From: Verrucomicrobiota bacterium | GTDB lineage: Bacteria; Verrucomicrobiota; Verrucomicrobiia; Limisphaerales; JAEYXS01 | NCBI GenBank assembly: GCA_023431185.1 | Contig: JAEYXS010000080.1 | Span: 4,117 to 68,116, forward strand | DNA length: 64,000 nt | Direction: 5' to 3' | Part shown: piece by piece, positions 35,340 to 44,729 of the stretch | How positions within the stretch are numbered: the first letter of the stretch is position 1 | Layout: each line of letters opens with the position of its first letter | The notes under the pieces: generated by a model | What the model saw: only the letters and a program-made list of their open reading frames with translations | Databases searched by the model: none | What the model was told of the DNA's origin: nothing | Translations under genes and position numbers: made by a program

Positions 35340-35936
35340 TTACCGCTTTTTCCGCTTCGTCTTGAACAGTTCCAACTGCGGTTCCTTGAAGAAATCGTAG
35401 TTCTTGAGGATGCGGATCATTTGGAGCAGGTCGGACTTCTGGTAGTTGCGGTTCGTCTCGGTGTGTTCCACCAGGTCGCTCAACATGCTCTGGAAGGGGA
35501 TGACGGCATCGATGCCTTTCACGCGCAGCAGTTCGATGCTTTGGTCGCGCGCCTCAGCCCCCTGTGGCAGAGCGGGCACCACCAAGATCTTCGTCACCGG
35601 GCCGCCTTCGCCGCCGATGGCTTTCTCCGCCTGCTTGAACACCTCGGGCTGCACGAAGCGGAAGATCTCCGGCGCATGCGCCAGCACGGCCGGGCTGAAG
35701 GTTTCCGTATGCCAGCCCTTCACCACCACCACGGCCCGCGCGATGCTGGGCAAATCCCGTGAACCCAGCACGAACGGCAACGGCACCGAGGAAAGCTCGT
35801 AGCGCGGATTCAGGACGAAGAAATCGATGTCGTCATCCTCGCGCTTGGAGGGCGCCACATACTTGCGCTGCTGGCGGACGAAGAAACCGTGGAGCTCGAA
35901 ATACTCGCGGACGATCGTTTCGCTGACAGCAGACAT
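35340..35936 (-). CDS. Uncharacterised protein, possible PD-(D/E)xK nuclease fold
   Basis: A 198-residue protein. Its N-terminus (SETIVREYFELHGFFVRQQ) and the acid-rich DDDIDFFVLNPR, followed by RAVVVVKGWHTE, echo a restriction-endonuclease-like core (helix, Asp strand, xxK strand). The second acidic position normally before the Lys is replaced, so activity is uncertain. Ends in a basic tail (KTKRKKR). It lies between aroB and trpG with gaps of 41 and 65 nt and is probably cotranscribed. Confidence 0.65.
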   Translation of the reverse strand: MSAVSETIVREYFELHGFFVRQQRKYVAPSKREDDDIDFFVLNPRYELSSVPLPFVLGSRDLPSIARAVVVVKGWHTETFSPAVLAHAPEIFRFVQPEVFKQAEKAIGGEGGPVTKILVVPALPQGAEARDQSIELLRVKGIDAVIPFQSMLSDLVEHTETNRNYQKSDLLQMIRILKNYDFFKEPQLELFKTKRKKR

Positions 35937-35977
35937 AAGCGTAAGTTCAAAGTTTAAAGCTCAAAGTTCAAATCTAA

Positions 35978-37069
35978 TCAGTCGGCGATCTCGTCCAGCA
36001 CTTCGTTGATGACGGCGTCGGGCACTTGCTGGCCCCAGATGATAGTGCCCAGTTTCTTCGCGAGGACGAACTTGATCTCGCCGCCGCTGACCTTCTTGTC
36101 CAGCCGCATCGCGGCGAAAAGCGCCTTGCGCTGGCTGGTCGTAAGCTTCACCGCAATGGGCAAGCCTGCCCGGGCGAAGAGCGTGGCGATGCGCTCCACC
36201 TCGGGGATGCTCAACCCGCTCAGGTGCGCCGAGAGATGTGCGGCCGCGACCTGGCCGATGGAGATGGCCTCGCCATGCAGATACTTGCCGTAGGAGGAGA
36301 TCGCTTCCAGGCCGTGGCCGATGGTGTGGCCAAAATTCAGGATGGCGCGCAAACCGGTCTCCGTCTCATCCTGGCTGACCACTTCCGCCTTCACCTCGCA
36401 GGAACGGGCGACGGCATGGGTCAAAGCCGCACTATCCCGCGCCAGCAGCTTGGGCATATCTTTCTCCAACCGCGCGAAGAACTTGGCGTCATAGATGATG
36501 CCGTACTTGATGACCTCGGCGAGCCCCGCCTTAAACTCGCGGTCCGGCAGATCGCGGATGGTGTCCTGATCGCACAAAACCAGTTTCGGCTGATGAAAGG
36601 AGCCGACGAGGTTCTTGCCGGATTTCAGGTTCACACCCGTCTTGCCGCCCACCGAGCTGTCCACCTGTGCCAGCAACGTGGTCGGCACCTGCACGAACGC
36701 CATGCCGCGCAAGTAAGTGGCCGCCACGAATCCCGCCAGATCGCCCACCACCCCGCCACCGAGTGCCACGATGAACGATTTCCGCTCAAGACGGTGAGCG
36801 GCCATCTGGTTGTAGCAATGCTCGACGACGCGAAGGTTTTTGGACTGCTCGCCGGAAGGCATCGTGATGAGCACGGGTTCAAAGCCCGCCGCGGTCAGTG
36901 ATTTCATGACCGTATCGGCGAAGAGCGGGGCCGTATTGCTGTCCGCGATGACGGCGCAACGCTTGCCCAAAGCCAGTTTGCGGCACTCGCGACCCAAGCG
37001 GGCGAGGAGATCGCGGCCAATCAGGATGTCATAACTCCGGTTGCCCAAGGCAACGTGAACCGTACGCAT
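35978..37069 (-). CDS. aroB: 3-dehydroquinate synthase
   Basis: A 363-residue NAD/zinc enzyme converting DAHP to 3-dehydroquinate in the shikimate pathway. Motifs: MPSGEQSKNLRVVEHCYNQM, VALGGGVVGDLAGFVAATYL, RGMAFVQVPTTLLAQVDSSV, GGKTGVNLKSGKNLVGSFHQ, and the zinc ligands in AEVIKYGII, NFGHTIGHGLE and YLHGEAIS. Start at 37069 gives the canonical MRTVHVALG; a further 19 in-frame upstream residues look non-coding. Confidence 0.96.
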   Translation of the reverse strand: MRTVHVALGNRSYDILIGRDLLARLGRECRKLALGKRCAVIADSNTAPLFADTVMKSLTAAGFEPVLITMPSGEQSKNLRVVEHCYNQMAAHRLERKSFIVALGGGVVGDLAGFVAATYLRGMAFVQVPTTLLAQVDSSVGGKTGVNLKSGKNLVGSFHQPKLVLCDQDTIRDLPDREFKAGLAEVIKYGIIYDAKFFARLEKDMPKLLARDSAALTHAVARSCEVKAEVVSQDETETGLRAILNFGHTIGHGLEAISSYGKYLHGEAISIGQVAAAHLSAHLSGLSIPEVERIATLFARAGLPIAVKLTTSQRKALFAAMRLDKKVSGGEIKFVLAKKLGTIIWGQQVPDAVINEVLDEIAD

Positions 37070-37218
37070 GACGAGGAGGATAGTGGATGCGGCCCGGGAG
37101 TAAAGGCTGGGGCAGCCAGGCGGCAATCCCGGGCGAAACTATCGCAATGGGTGTAATGCCAAAGCTGCTGCTGCGTCTGATAGGGTGGAAGTAGTAACAG
37201 AACGGCCAAAAAATAAGT

Positions 37219-37249
37219 TTGAGCAAAACCCGGCCTTTGGGTGTATAAG
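37219..37249 (+). promoter_or_regulatory. Candidate promoter for the copper/silver island
   Basis: TTGAGC (37219-37224), 19-bp spacer, TATAAG (37244-37249), immediately upstream of the first Cys-rich gene. The spacer is longer than the usual 17 bp, as in MerR-type activated promoters. No MerR gene or operator is identified here. Confidence 0.35.
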
Positions 37250-37267
37250 TAATAAGCAGATAGAGAT

Positions 37268-37615
37268 ATGCGTCGCGCATTTGCCATCGTGTTTAGCCTC
37301 CTGCTGGTCTTGGGCCAGTGGGCGAGCGCTATGCCGTCCGCGTCCCAGCGGCTGGCGGATGCCTGCGACACCTGCACCTGCAAGATGGTGAGCTGCTGCA
37401 TCGCCCCGGCTTCCACGCCCGCGCCGTCGCAGCCTTCCGTGCCGGTGCCCTCCACCCGGGTGACGGAACAGCAACTGGTCGCTGCGCTGGAAAGCACGAT
37501 CACTTTGCTGACGACACCAGTGGCAGCCCCCAAGGTTTTTGATCCGGTCCATACGGCCGATCTTTCCGCCTCCGCAGTCCCGCTCTACTGCTGGAACTGC
37601 ACGCTTCTGATCTGA
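37268..37615 (+). CDS. Small exported Cys-rich protein, first gene of the copper/silver island
   Basis: A 115-residue protein with a signal peptide (MRRAFAIVFSLLLVLGQWAS). The mature N-terminus clusters cysteines as DACDTCTCKMVSCC, followed by a Pro/Ser-rich linker and a C-terminal YCWNCTLLI. Cys pairs of this kind suit binding of soft metals such as Cu(I) or Ag(I). No family recognised. Position directly ahead of the CusC-like gene supports a periplasmic metal-binding role; function is inferred. Confidence 0.65.
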   Translation: MRRAFAIVFSLLLVLGQWASAMPSASQRLADACDTCTCKMVSCCIAPASTPAPSQPSVPVPSTRVTEQQLVAALESTITLLTTPVAAPKVFDPVHTADLSASAVPLYCWNCTLLI

Positions 37616-37631
37616 GATTCCTACGCGCACA

Positions 37632-37648
37632 CGTGAAGTGTCTTCACG
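37632..37648. promoter_or_regulatory. Short perfect hairpin between the first two island genes
   Basis: CGTGAAG-TGT-CTTCACG, a 7-bp stem with a 3-nt loop. No T-tract, so RNA processing, a regulator site or chance are all possible. Confidence 0.3.
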
Positions 37649-37779
37649 CCTCGCGCATTCCACACATCACGGCCCGTATTGTTACGTGCCTGCCGGTCTG
37701 ACGGCGTATTCAATCCGCCACCAGCCAACGATCCCAGTAACTACCTGTCCTGACCAGGTGAAGTGTCAGGAGGAATCTC

Positions 37780-39300
37780 ATGAAAACGTTCGACAACATT
37801 TTAAACACCGACATGGCCGGGAGCATCCGCAGGCCAAACGTTGGTAGGGCCCGTCTGTCCTCAGCGGGCCGTGGTACGATAGGCATACCCGCATTCAATC
37901 TGACTAAGCCTGTCATCAGTCATCAGCTTGCTGTTATACAATTAGATGACCACCTGCTCCGTCAGCGGCGCGCTGGGGACAGACGCGCCCTACCTTTCGC
38001 GCTCTTGGCTGTTTCAGCGCTTCTATGGCTACTCACCACGCAAGGTTTCGCAGCTGAGCATAATCGCGCTACTAATTCTATCACGCTGACCCCTGCTTAT
38101 ATCTCCGGTCTTGCCGAGCAGATGCGCACCAATCACCCCGCGCTCCAAGCAGCGGGCAAGCGCATCGAAACCACACAAGCCAATGTTGCCGCGGTACGTT
38201 CGTGGGCAGACCCGACGTTCACTGCGGGCGGCATGGCGGCCAGCAAGGATATGCGCGCGGATGATGGCGATTTTTTCTACGGTGTGGAGCAGAAGCTGCC
38301 CGTCTTCGGCAAGGAAAAGCAGGAACGCCAGGCGGCCAGCGCCAGTGTGGCCGTGGGCGAGGCCGAGCGGGAAGCTACCTTCCAGATGCTCCGGCGCGAT
38401 CTGACCAAGTCACTCTTTGACGCCGCCTATGTCAGCCAGGCCGTGCATGTCGCGCATGAGGACATCGCGTGGTTGAAGTCGTTGGAGCAGGCGGTGGAGG
38501 CACAGTATCGCTTCGGCAACGCCATGCAAAGCGATGTCCTGCGCGTGCAGAATGAGATCGCGAAACGGCAGGATGAAGTGCGGACCGAGGAGCGGATGCT
38601 GCACCACGCGTGGTTCACCCTGAACCGCCATCTGAATCTCCCGCTCACCAATTCCTGGCCTGAGTTGCGATTGCCGGAGTTGGCCGGTTCCATCCCTTAC
38701 AGCGAACGCCTGGCGAATCTCGCCGCTCAACAGGAACCGAAGCTGCGCGTGTTGCGCCAGCAATTACAGGTGGCGGACGAGGAGATCGCGCTCGCTAAGG
38801 TGCGTCGGCGCCCCGACCTGGGCGTCGGCCTGCAAGGGCGCAATTACACTGGCACCGGTGAGTTCCGTTCCGGCGAGATCACGCTTTCGCTCTCGCTCCC
38901 GTGGTTCAACCGCGACCGTTACAAACATGATGTCGTCCGCGAGGAGACCAAGAAGGAAGCGATGGCAAAAGACGTGAGCGATGCCGAGCTCGAGGTGCGC
39001 CATGAGATACATGATCTCACCGTGCAACTCGATACCGCGCGGCGCGAAGCCCTCCTCTATCAGGACAATATCATCCCGCGCACCAAGCAGATGCTGGAGA
39101 GCATGTATGCGAACTGGCAGGCGAACTCCGGTCCGCTGCGCGATGTGCTGGATACCCGGCGCATGCTGCTGGAGGCCGAACTCACTCGCGTGAAAGCCGT
39201 CTCTCAACAATACCAAACCCTCGCTGAACTGAATCTTCGTTGCGGCCTGACAGACCTTAACGCGTTACCGCAAGCCATCAGCGCTCAACCTAAGAACTGA
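37780..39300 (+). CDS. TolC-family outer membrane efflux protein (CusC/CzcC-like)
   Basis: A 506-residue protein. A near-perfect AGGAGG (37768-37773) six bases before the ATG fixes the start. Residues 1-70 are odd: a short N-terminus, then a stretch encoded by an inverted REP pair (about residues 22-72), and only then a signal-like segment (FALLAVSALLWLLTTQGFAA). The mature part has the duplicated TolC helical repeats (LAEQMRTNHPALQAAGKRIE; LAAQQEPKLRVLRQQLQVAD). It is the outer membrane channel of the CusCBA-type RND pump, 8 nt ahead of cusB. Confidence 0.88.
   Translation: MKTFDNILNTDMAGSIRRPNVGRARLSSAGRGTIGIPAFNLTKPVISHQLAVIQLDDHLLRQRRAGDRRALPFALLAVSALLWLLTTQGFAAEHNRATNSITLTPAYISGLAEQMRTNHPALQAAGKRIETTQANVAAVRSWADPTFTAGGMAASKDMRADDGDFFYGVEQKLPVFGKEKQERQAASASVAVGEAEREATFQMLRRDLTKSLFDAAYVSQAVHVAHEDIAWLKSLEQAVEAQYRFGNAMQSDVLRVQNEIAKRQDEVRTEERMLHHAWFTLNRHLNLPLTNSWPELRLPELAGSIPYSERLANLAAQQEPKLRVLRQQLQVADEEIALAKVRRRPDLGVGLQGRNYTGTGEFRSGEITLSLSLPWFNRDRYKHDVVREETKKEAMAKDVSDAELEVRHEIHDLTVQLDTARREALLYQDNIIPRTKQMLESMYANWQANSGPLRDVLDTRRMLLEAELTRVKAVSQQYQTLAELNLRCGLTDLNALPQAISAQPKN
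37843..37994. repeat. Inverted REP pair inside the coding region of the CusC-like gene
   Basis: Left arm 37843-37871 (GGTAGGGCCCGTCTGTCCTC start) and right arm 37967-37994 (GGCGCGCTGGGGACAGACGC start), about 95 bp apart. The arms match the intergenic pair at 29813/29945. The whole insertion keeps the frame open. Confidence 0.75.
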
Positions 39301-39308
39301 ATTTTACC

Positions 39309-41078
39309 ATGAAACCCATACCCTTCATCCTGGTCGTCCTCGCCATCGCAGGTGCGGCGTTCGGCGGCTACTACTACGCCACGCATAAGCACGGCGGTCA
39401 CGGCGCCGCCAATGAACAGTCCGGGCGCAAGGTAAGCTTCTACCAGAGCGCCATGCATCCGTGGATCAAGTCCGACAAGCCCGGCAAATGCACCATCTGC
39501 GGCATGGAACTCACGCCGGTGTTTGAGGGCGAGAAAGGCATCGAATCCGTCGCAGGCGTCGTCTCGCTGGGCTCGAACACCATCCAGGTCATCAACGTGC
39601 AGACCACTCCGGCCGTGAAGCAACCGCTCACGCGCGCCTTCCGCTTCGCGGGCACGATCGATGATGATGATTCCACTCATCGCGTGCTCTCGGCGTATGT
39701 AAAAGGGCGCATTGATGAACTGTTCGTGAACTACATCGGCATGGAAGTCACAGCTGGCCAACCCTTGGCGACGATGTATAGCCCCATGTTGCTCGCTGCC
39801 GAGCGTGAGTACGTGAACCTTGCCCGCACGGTGAAATCCAACGAGGACGGACAACGCCTGCTTAATGCCGCGAAGCTGCGGCTCACTCAATACGGATTGA
39901 ACGATCAGCAGATCGCCGCCTTGGTGGAGAAACCGGCTGACAAGATCCATACCGAGATACTCGCGCCCGTGAGCGGCACGGTCGTCGCGCGCAAGGTCTA
40001 TGCGGGCCAATACGTGATGGATGGCGAGATGCTGTTTGAGATCGCGGATTTCTCGAAGATGTGGCTGCTCTTTGATGCGTATGAGCAGGATCTGGCCTGG
40101 TTGAAGATCGGCCAGGAAGTGGAGATCACCACGCCTTCCGTGCCGAACAAGGTGTTCAAGGCCGCCATCGCCTTCATCGATCCGAACATCAACATGATGA
40201 CCCGCAGCACGAAGGTGCGCGTGGAGATCCCCAATCCGCTTGTCGAGGTCGAGGGCGTGAAACGCCGCGAGCTTTCCCATCGCACTTATGCGGAGGCGCG
40301 GGTGAAGGTGGATTCTGCCCCGGCACTCATCGTCCCCCGCTCCGCCGTCCTTATGGCGGAGAGCAGCAAAGCGGTGCTCTATGTGGATCGAGGCGGTGGT
40401 GCTTATGAGCAACGCACGGTGAAGCTGGGTCGCGCTGCCGATGGCGCTTGGGAAATCCTGGACGGATTAAAAGAAGGTGAAGCCGTGGTCACGCAAGGCA
40501 ACCTGCTCATCGATGCCCAAGCCCAACTGAACGCGAGCGTGAATACGCCCGCCAGCGGCCACGATCACGGTGCTGGTTCGAAACCTGCCTCTGCGTCTGC
40601 TGCACCAGTCACGCTTCCTGCTTTGACCGCCGAACAATCTGCAGCGGTCACCGACTATCTGAAACTGGCTGATGCCATCACCGCGGCTCTTGCCGCCGAT
40701 AATCTGGCGGAGTTCAACACGCAAGCTGGCAAGACGCACACCGCCACTCCGGCGTTGGGCAAAGCGTTTGCGAGTGACAGCCCTTGGCGCAAGCTGATCG
40801 ATCCGCTCGAAAAGAGCGGCCATCTCAGCAATGCGGCCGATCTGGCGGGCGCTCGTAAGACCTTCCATCCCTTCAGCGTCGCGGCAGTGGATCTGGTGCA
40901 GGCTTTGCGTCGTCAGGAGACCAGTTTCAAGGCGTTGAAAGTGTTTCGTTGCCCGATGACCAAGGATGCGTTCGAAGGTGCTCCGCGCACCGCGGACTGG
41001 ATCCAATTGAGTCCCAACTTGAGAAACCCCTATTTTGGCGCCGAGATGCTTGAATGCGGCGTGGAGGTGAAGCCGTGA
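39309..41078 (+). CDS. cusB: RND efflux periplasmic adaptor (CusB-like) with metal-binding and DUF3347 domains
   Basis: A 589-residue membrane-fusion protein. The N-terminal anchor (IPFILVVLAIAGAAFGGYYY) is followed by a His-rich THKHGGHGAA, then a heavy-metal-binding domain, YQSAMHPWIKSDKPGKCTIC (Cys61, Cys64, Met66). Next come the barrel-sandwich and helical parts (EILAPVSGTVVARKVYAGQY, MWLLFDAYEQDLAWLKIGQE). The C-terminal about 150 residues form a DUF3347-type domain ending in a second Cys-containing metal motif (RCPMTKDAF, MLECGVEV). The stop overlaps the cusA start (GTGA). Confidence 0.92.
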   Translation: MKPIPFILVVLAIAGAAFGGYYYATHKHGGHGAANEQSGRKVSFYQSAMHPWIKSDKPGKCTICGMELTPVFEGEKGIESVAGVVSLGSNTIQVINVQTTPAVKQPLTRAFRFAGTIDDDDSTHRVLSAYVKGRIDELFVNYIGMEVTAGQPLATMYSPMLLAAEREYVNLARTVKSNEDGQRLLNAAKLRLTQYGLNDQQIAALVEKPADKIHTEILAPVSGTVVARKVYAGQYVMDGEMLFEIADFSKMWLLFDAYEQDLAWLKIGQEVEITTPSVPNKVFKAAIAFIDPNINMMTRSTKVRVEIPNPLVEVEGVKRRELSHRTYAEARVKVDSAPALIVPRSAVLMAESSKAVLYVDRGGGAYEQRTVKLGRAADGAWEILDGLKEGEAVVTQGNLLIDAQAQLNASVNTPASGHDHGAGSKPASASAAPVTLPALTAEQSAAVTDYLKLADAITAALAADNLAEFNTQAGKTHTATPALGKAFASDSPWRKLIDPLEKSGHLSNAADLAGARKTFHPFSVAAVDLVQALRRQETSFKALKVFRCPMTKDAFEGAPRTADWIQLSPNLRNPYFGAEMLECGVEVKP

Positions 41079-44000
41079 TAAATCGCATCATAGAATGGTC
41101 CATGCGGAACCGGTTCTTGGTTCTGTGCGGCTTCCTCATCCTCACCGCCTGGGGCGTGCGTTCACTGCAACGCACTCCGGTGGACGCCATTCCGGACCTG
41201 AGTGAAAACCAGGTCATCGTCTTCGCTGACTGGGCGGGACGTTCTCCGGAAGAAGTGGAAGACCAAGTCACGTATCCGCTCTCGGTGAACCTGCAAGGGC
41301 TCTCGGGCGTGAAAACGGTGCGGGCGCAATCCATGTTCGGCTTCTCGCTCATCACCGTGATCTTCGAGGACAAGGTGGATAACTACTTCGCACGTTCTCG
41401 CGTGTTGGAGCGCTTGAACTATCTCACCACGCTGATGCCGCAAGGTGTCACACCGCAACTTGGCCCCGATGCCACGGGCCTTGGCTGGATCTATCAATAC
41501 TATCTGGAAGTCGATCCGAAGAAGGCCAAGGACGGCGGCATGGACTTGGGCGAACTGCGGGCCGTGCAGGATTGGTTCATCCGCTACCAGCTCAACTCCG
41601 TGCAAGGCGTCGCTGAAGTCGCCAGCATCGGCGGCTTCGTTAAGCAGTATCAGATCGAGGTCTCCCCTACCAAGATGCGGGCCGCTGACATCATGCTGGG
41701 CGATGTGATGGCCGCCGTGAAGGACAGCAACCTGAATGTAGGCGGCAAGGTCATCGAAGAGAACGGCATGGAATTCGTGGTGCGCGGCGTGGGTCTGGTA
41801 AACAAGACCGCTGACCTGGAGAACATAGTGCTCAAGTCCACGAACGGCGTGCCCGTGTATCTGAAAGACATCGCCACCATACAGGTCGGCGGTGATTTCC
41901 GTCGCGGCACGCTGGATGTGAACGGCAAGGAAGTCGTGGGCGGCATCGTGGTGATGCGCACTGGCGAGAATGCCATGCAGGTCATCGAGCGCGTGAAGGA
42001 GAAGATCGCGCAAATCCAGCCCGGCCTCGACAAGCAGGGCATCACGGTCAAGTCGTTCTATGATCGCAGCGAGCTGATCGACCGCACCATCGAGACGCTG
42101 AAGCACGCGCTTATCGAGGAGATGCTGTTGGTGACCTTGGCGCACATCCTGTTCCTGTTCCACTTCCGCAGCATCTTGATCGTCACCATTCCGCTGCCGG
42201 CCTCGATCCTCATCTCGTTCATCTTGATGAACCAGTTCGGCATCAGCTCGAACATCATGTCGCTCGCGGGCATCGCGATCGCCATCGGCGTGCTGGTGGA
42301 TGCAGGCATCGTGATGACGGAGAATGTGATCCGGCATTGTGAGCGCGCAGAAGAGGAAAAGGGACGAAAGCTTACCTCGCAAGAAACGTGGCAGGTCACT
42401 TTGGAAGCCGCAAAGCTTGTTGGGCGGCCCATCTTCTTCTCGATGGCGATCGTCATCCTCGCATTCATGCCTGTCTTCGTGCTGAGCGGTCAGGAAGGCA
42501 AGCTGTTCCATCCGCTGGCGTGGACGAAGACGTTTGCGGTGGTTGGTGCAACCATTCTTGCCGTCACGTTAGTGCCGGTGATGTGCGCGATGTTCATCCG
42601 CGGCCCCTTCCATGCCGAGGATCGTAACTGGATCATGCGCTTCCTCATGTGGATCTATGAGCCGTTTCTGGATCTTGCACTGCGTTGGCGCAAGACGGTG
42701 ATGCTTGGTGCCTTTGTGATCTTGGTGATCTCACAAATCGTCGCTTGGGGCTTACCACGCGGCTGGCATCAAAAGATTGATGCGAGCAAGCATCCGAAAC
42801 TGGCGAAACTCACGGCAGGCTTTGGCCGCGAGTTCATGCCGACCTTGAACGAAGGCTCGTTACTGTTCATGCCAGTGTTGCTGCCCTCTACTTCACTCAC
42901 CGAAGTGAAGCGTATCATGGCCTGGCAGGACACGGTCATCAGCCAGACGCCGGAGGTCTTGAGCGTGGGCGGCAAGCTGGGGCGCGCGGAAACCGCTACG
43001 GATCCGGCCCCAGTGGAGATGATCGAGACCACGATCATGCTCAAGCCCGAATCTGAATGGCGCGCGGGCATGACACGGCAAAAGCTGATCGCCGAATTGA
43101 CGGAGAAGCTGAGTGCAGTGCCAGGATACGTGCCCGGCTTCCTGCAACCGATCGAGAACCGCATCCTCATGATCAGCACCGGCATCCGTGCGCAATTAGG
43201 TGTGAAGATACTCGGCGATGATATCAACGTGTTGCAGCAGCTCGCGTATGATGTGGAGCGCGTGGTGCAACAGGTGCCGGGTGCGGTGGGTGTGGCCCCA
43301 TCGCGGGTGCAGTCGAAGCCGTATATCGAGGTCGAGCCGGATCGCGTGGCCATCGCACGCTATGGACTCAAAGTGAGCGATATCATGGAGATCGTGGAGA
43401 CCGGTATCGGCGGTATGAACCTCACGACGACGATCGAGAAACGCGAGCGTTACCCCATCCAGGTAAGGCTGGAACGCAGCGAGCGCAATGACATCGAGCG
43501 TATCGGCGAGGTCTTAGTGCCGACGCCTTCGGGCGCGTTCATCCCGTTGGGACAACTCGCGCAGATACGGCGGGTCATCGGGCCGAGCGAGATCGCCAGC
43601 GAGAACGGACGCTTGCGCCTCTTCGTGCAGGCGAATGTGCAGGATCGCGATCTCGGCGGTTTCGTGGAGGACATCAAGGAACGCATTCAGCGCGATATCG
43701 TGCCGACCTTGCCGACCGGTGTGACGATCGAATACAGCGGGCAGTACGAGAATCAATTGCACGCGGAGCAGACGCTGAAGGTCATCCTGCCCATCGTGAT
43801 TCTAATCATCTTCATGTTGCTCTACATCGTATATCACTCGGCGATGGAGGCGGCACACGTCATCCTCGCGATCCCCTTCGCGCTGAGCGGCGGCGTCTTC
43901 CTGCAATACTGGCTGGGTTACAACTTCAGCGTGGCCGTGTGGGTCGGTTACATCGCGCTGTTCGGCATCGCCATCCAAACGGGCGTGGTGATGGTGGTTT

Positions 44001-44332
44001 ACCTCGAAGAATATCTGGCGAAGAAGAAGGCAGACCGTGGCGCTGCCTTTGACCCCAACGATCTTATCGAAGCCGTGAAAGAAGGTGCGAAGCTGCGCTT
44101 GCGGCCCAAGGTGATGACCGTCGCGACGACCATCGCGAGCTTGCTGCCCATCATGTGGAGCACGCGTCCGGGGGCCGAGGTGATGCAACCCATCGCTGCC
44201 CCCGTGATCGGCGGCAGCATCAGCAGCCTCATCCACATCTTGATCGTGACGCCCGTGATCTTCGCGTGGTTGCGCGAGCGGGAGTTGAAGCGCGAACAAG
44301 CCGCGAAAGCGAAAAACGACAATTTGGTCTAA
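41075..44332 (+). CDS. cusA: Copper/silver RND efflux pump CusA-like
   Basis: A 1085-residue inner-membrane pump expelling Cu(I)/Ag(I) by proton antiport. Start is GTG 41075 with GGAGG (41062-41066); it overlaps the cusB stop by 4 nt. The three methionines used by E. coli CusA to bind metal (M573, M623, M672) are conserved as Met599 (LLFMPVLLPST), Met649 (VEMIETTIMLKP) and Met699 (NRILMISTGIR). RND landmarks: FPVDAIPDLSENQVIV-like loop after TM1 and GIAIAIGVLVDAGIVMTENV in TM4. The Met triad favours copper/silver over zinc/cobalt. Confidence 0.95.
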   Translation: MINRIIEWSMRNRFLVLCGFLILTAWGVRSLQRTPVDAIPDLSENQVIVFADWAGRSPEEVEDQVTYPLSVNLQGLSGVKTVRAQSMFGFSLITVIFEDKVDNYFARSRVLERLNYLTTLMPQGVTPQLGPDATGLGWIYQYYLEVDPKKAKDGGMDLGELRAVQDWFIRYQLNSVQGVAEVASIGGFVKQYQIEVSPTKMRAADIMLGDVMAAVKDSNLNVGGKVIEENGMEFVVRGVGLVNKTADLENIVLKSTNGVPVYLKDIATIQVGGDFRRGTLDVNGKEVVGGIVVMRTGENAMQVIERVKEKIAQIQPGLDKQGITVKSFYDRSELIDRTIETLKHALIEEMLLVTLAHILFLFHFRSILIVTIPLPASILISFILMNQFGISSNIMSLAGIAIAIGVLVDAGIVMTENVIRHCERAEEEKGRKLTSQETWQVTLEAAKLVGRPIFFSMAIVILAFMPVFVLSGQEGKLFHPLAWTKTFAVVGATILAVTLVPVMCAMFIRGPFHAEDRNWIMRFLMWIYEPFLDLALRWRKTVMLGAFVILVISQIVAWGLPRGWHQKIDASKHPKLAKLTAGFGREFMPTLNEGSLLFMPVLLPSTSLTEVKRIMAWQDTVISQTPEVLSVGGKLGRAETATDPAPVEMIETTIMLKPESEWRAGMTRQKLIAELTEKLSAVPGYVPGFLQPIENRILMISTGIRAQLGVKILGDDINVLQQLAYDVERVVQQVPGAVGVAPSRVQSKPYIEVEPDRVAIARYGLKVSDIMEIVETGIGGMNLTTTIEKRERYPIQVRLERSERNDIERIGEVLVPTPSGAFIPLGQLAQIRRVIGPSEIASENGRLRLFVQANVQDRDLGGFVEDIKERIQRDIVPTLPTGVTIEYSGQYENQLHAEQTLKVILPIVILIIFMLLYIVYHSAMEAAHVILAIPFALSGGVFLQYWLGYNFSVAVWVGYIALFGIAIQTGVVMVVYLEEYLAKKKADRGAAFDPNDLIEAVKEGAKLRLRPKVMTVATTIASLLPIMWSTRPGAEVMQPIAAPVIGGSISSLIHILIVTPVIFAWLRERELKREQAAKAKNDNLV

Positions 44333-44370
44333 ATCAAGAGAAAGACCATAAACCCAAGAAAGGAAAGCTC

Positions 44371-44616
44371 ATGAAAACACTGCTGACCACACTGGCGATC
44401 GCTGCGCTGACCATCGGCGCGGTGAATGCCGAAGACAAGAAAACCGACAAGAAGGCCGAAGTCTGCCCGGTCTCCGGCGAGAAGCTGGGGAGCATGGGCA
44501 AGCCCTACGTCTTCACTCATGAAGGCCATGAAGTGAAACTTTGCTGCAAATCCTGCCTCAAAGACTTCAAGAAAGACCCGGCCAAATATCTGAAGAAGAC
44601 CGCCCCGGCCAAGTAA
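44371..44616 (+). CDS. Small exported Cys-rich YHS/TRASH-like metal-binding protein
   Basis: An 81-residue protein with a signal peptide (MKTLLTTLAIAALTIGAVNA). The start has AGGAAAG nearby. The mature part reads VCPVSGEKLGSMGKPYVFTH with HEGHEVKLCCKSCLKDF, giving Cys32, Cys58, Cys59, Cys62 and two His, as in YHS/TRASH-like metal-binding proteins. Probably a periplasmic chaperone feeding or sensing for the Cus pump. A terminator follows. Confidence 0.82.
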   Translation: MKTLLTTLAIAALTIGAVNAEDKKTDKKAEVCPVSGEKLGSMGKPYVFTHEGHEVKLCCKSCLKDFKKDPAKYLKKTAPAK

Positions 44617-44635
44617 GTCTTACGCTGATAAGATC

Positions 44636-44669
44636 AAAGTGGCCGTGCTGTTCAAGGCACGGCCACTTT
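44636..44669 (+). terminator. Terminator after the pump operon
   Basis: AAAGTGGCCGTGC (44636-44648) pairs perfectly with GCACGGCCACTTT (44657-44669); 8-nt loop; short T-run within the second arm. Confidence 0.7.
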
Positions 44670-44729
44670 CCGCCAAGATTTGCGAAGCGCTTCGGGCGAA
44701 ATGACCGAGGTTAAACTAGAGCAGATCAC

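Noticed and set aside
34708..37069. A full trp operon
   Set aside because: trpD is 16 kb away, and aroB plus a possible trpG/pabA does not make a trp operon; the amidotransferase may serve folate synthesis.
37780..39300. CusC-like gene as a pseudogene
   Set aside because: The repeat insertion keeps the frame, the ribosome-binding site is strong and the remainder is full length and intact.
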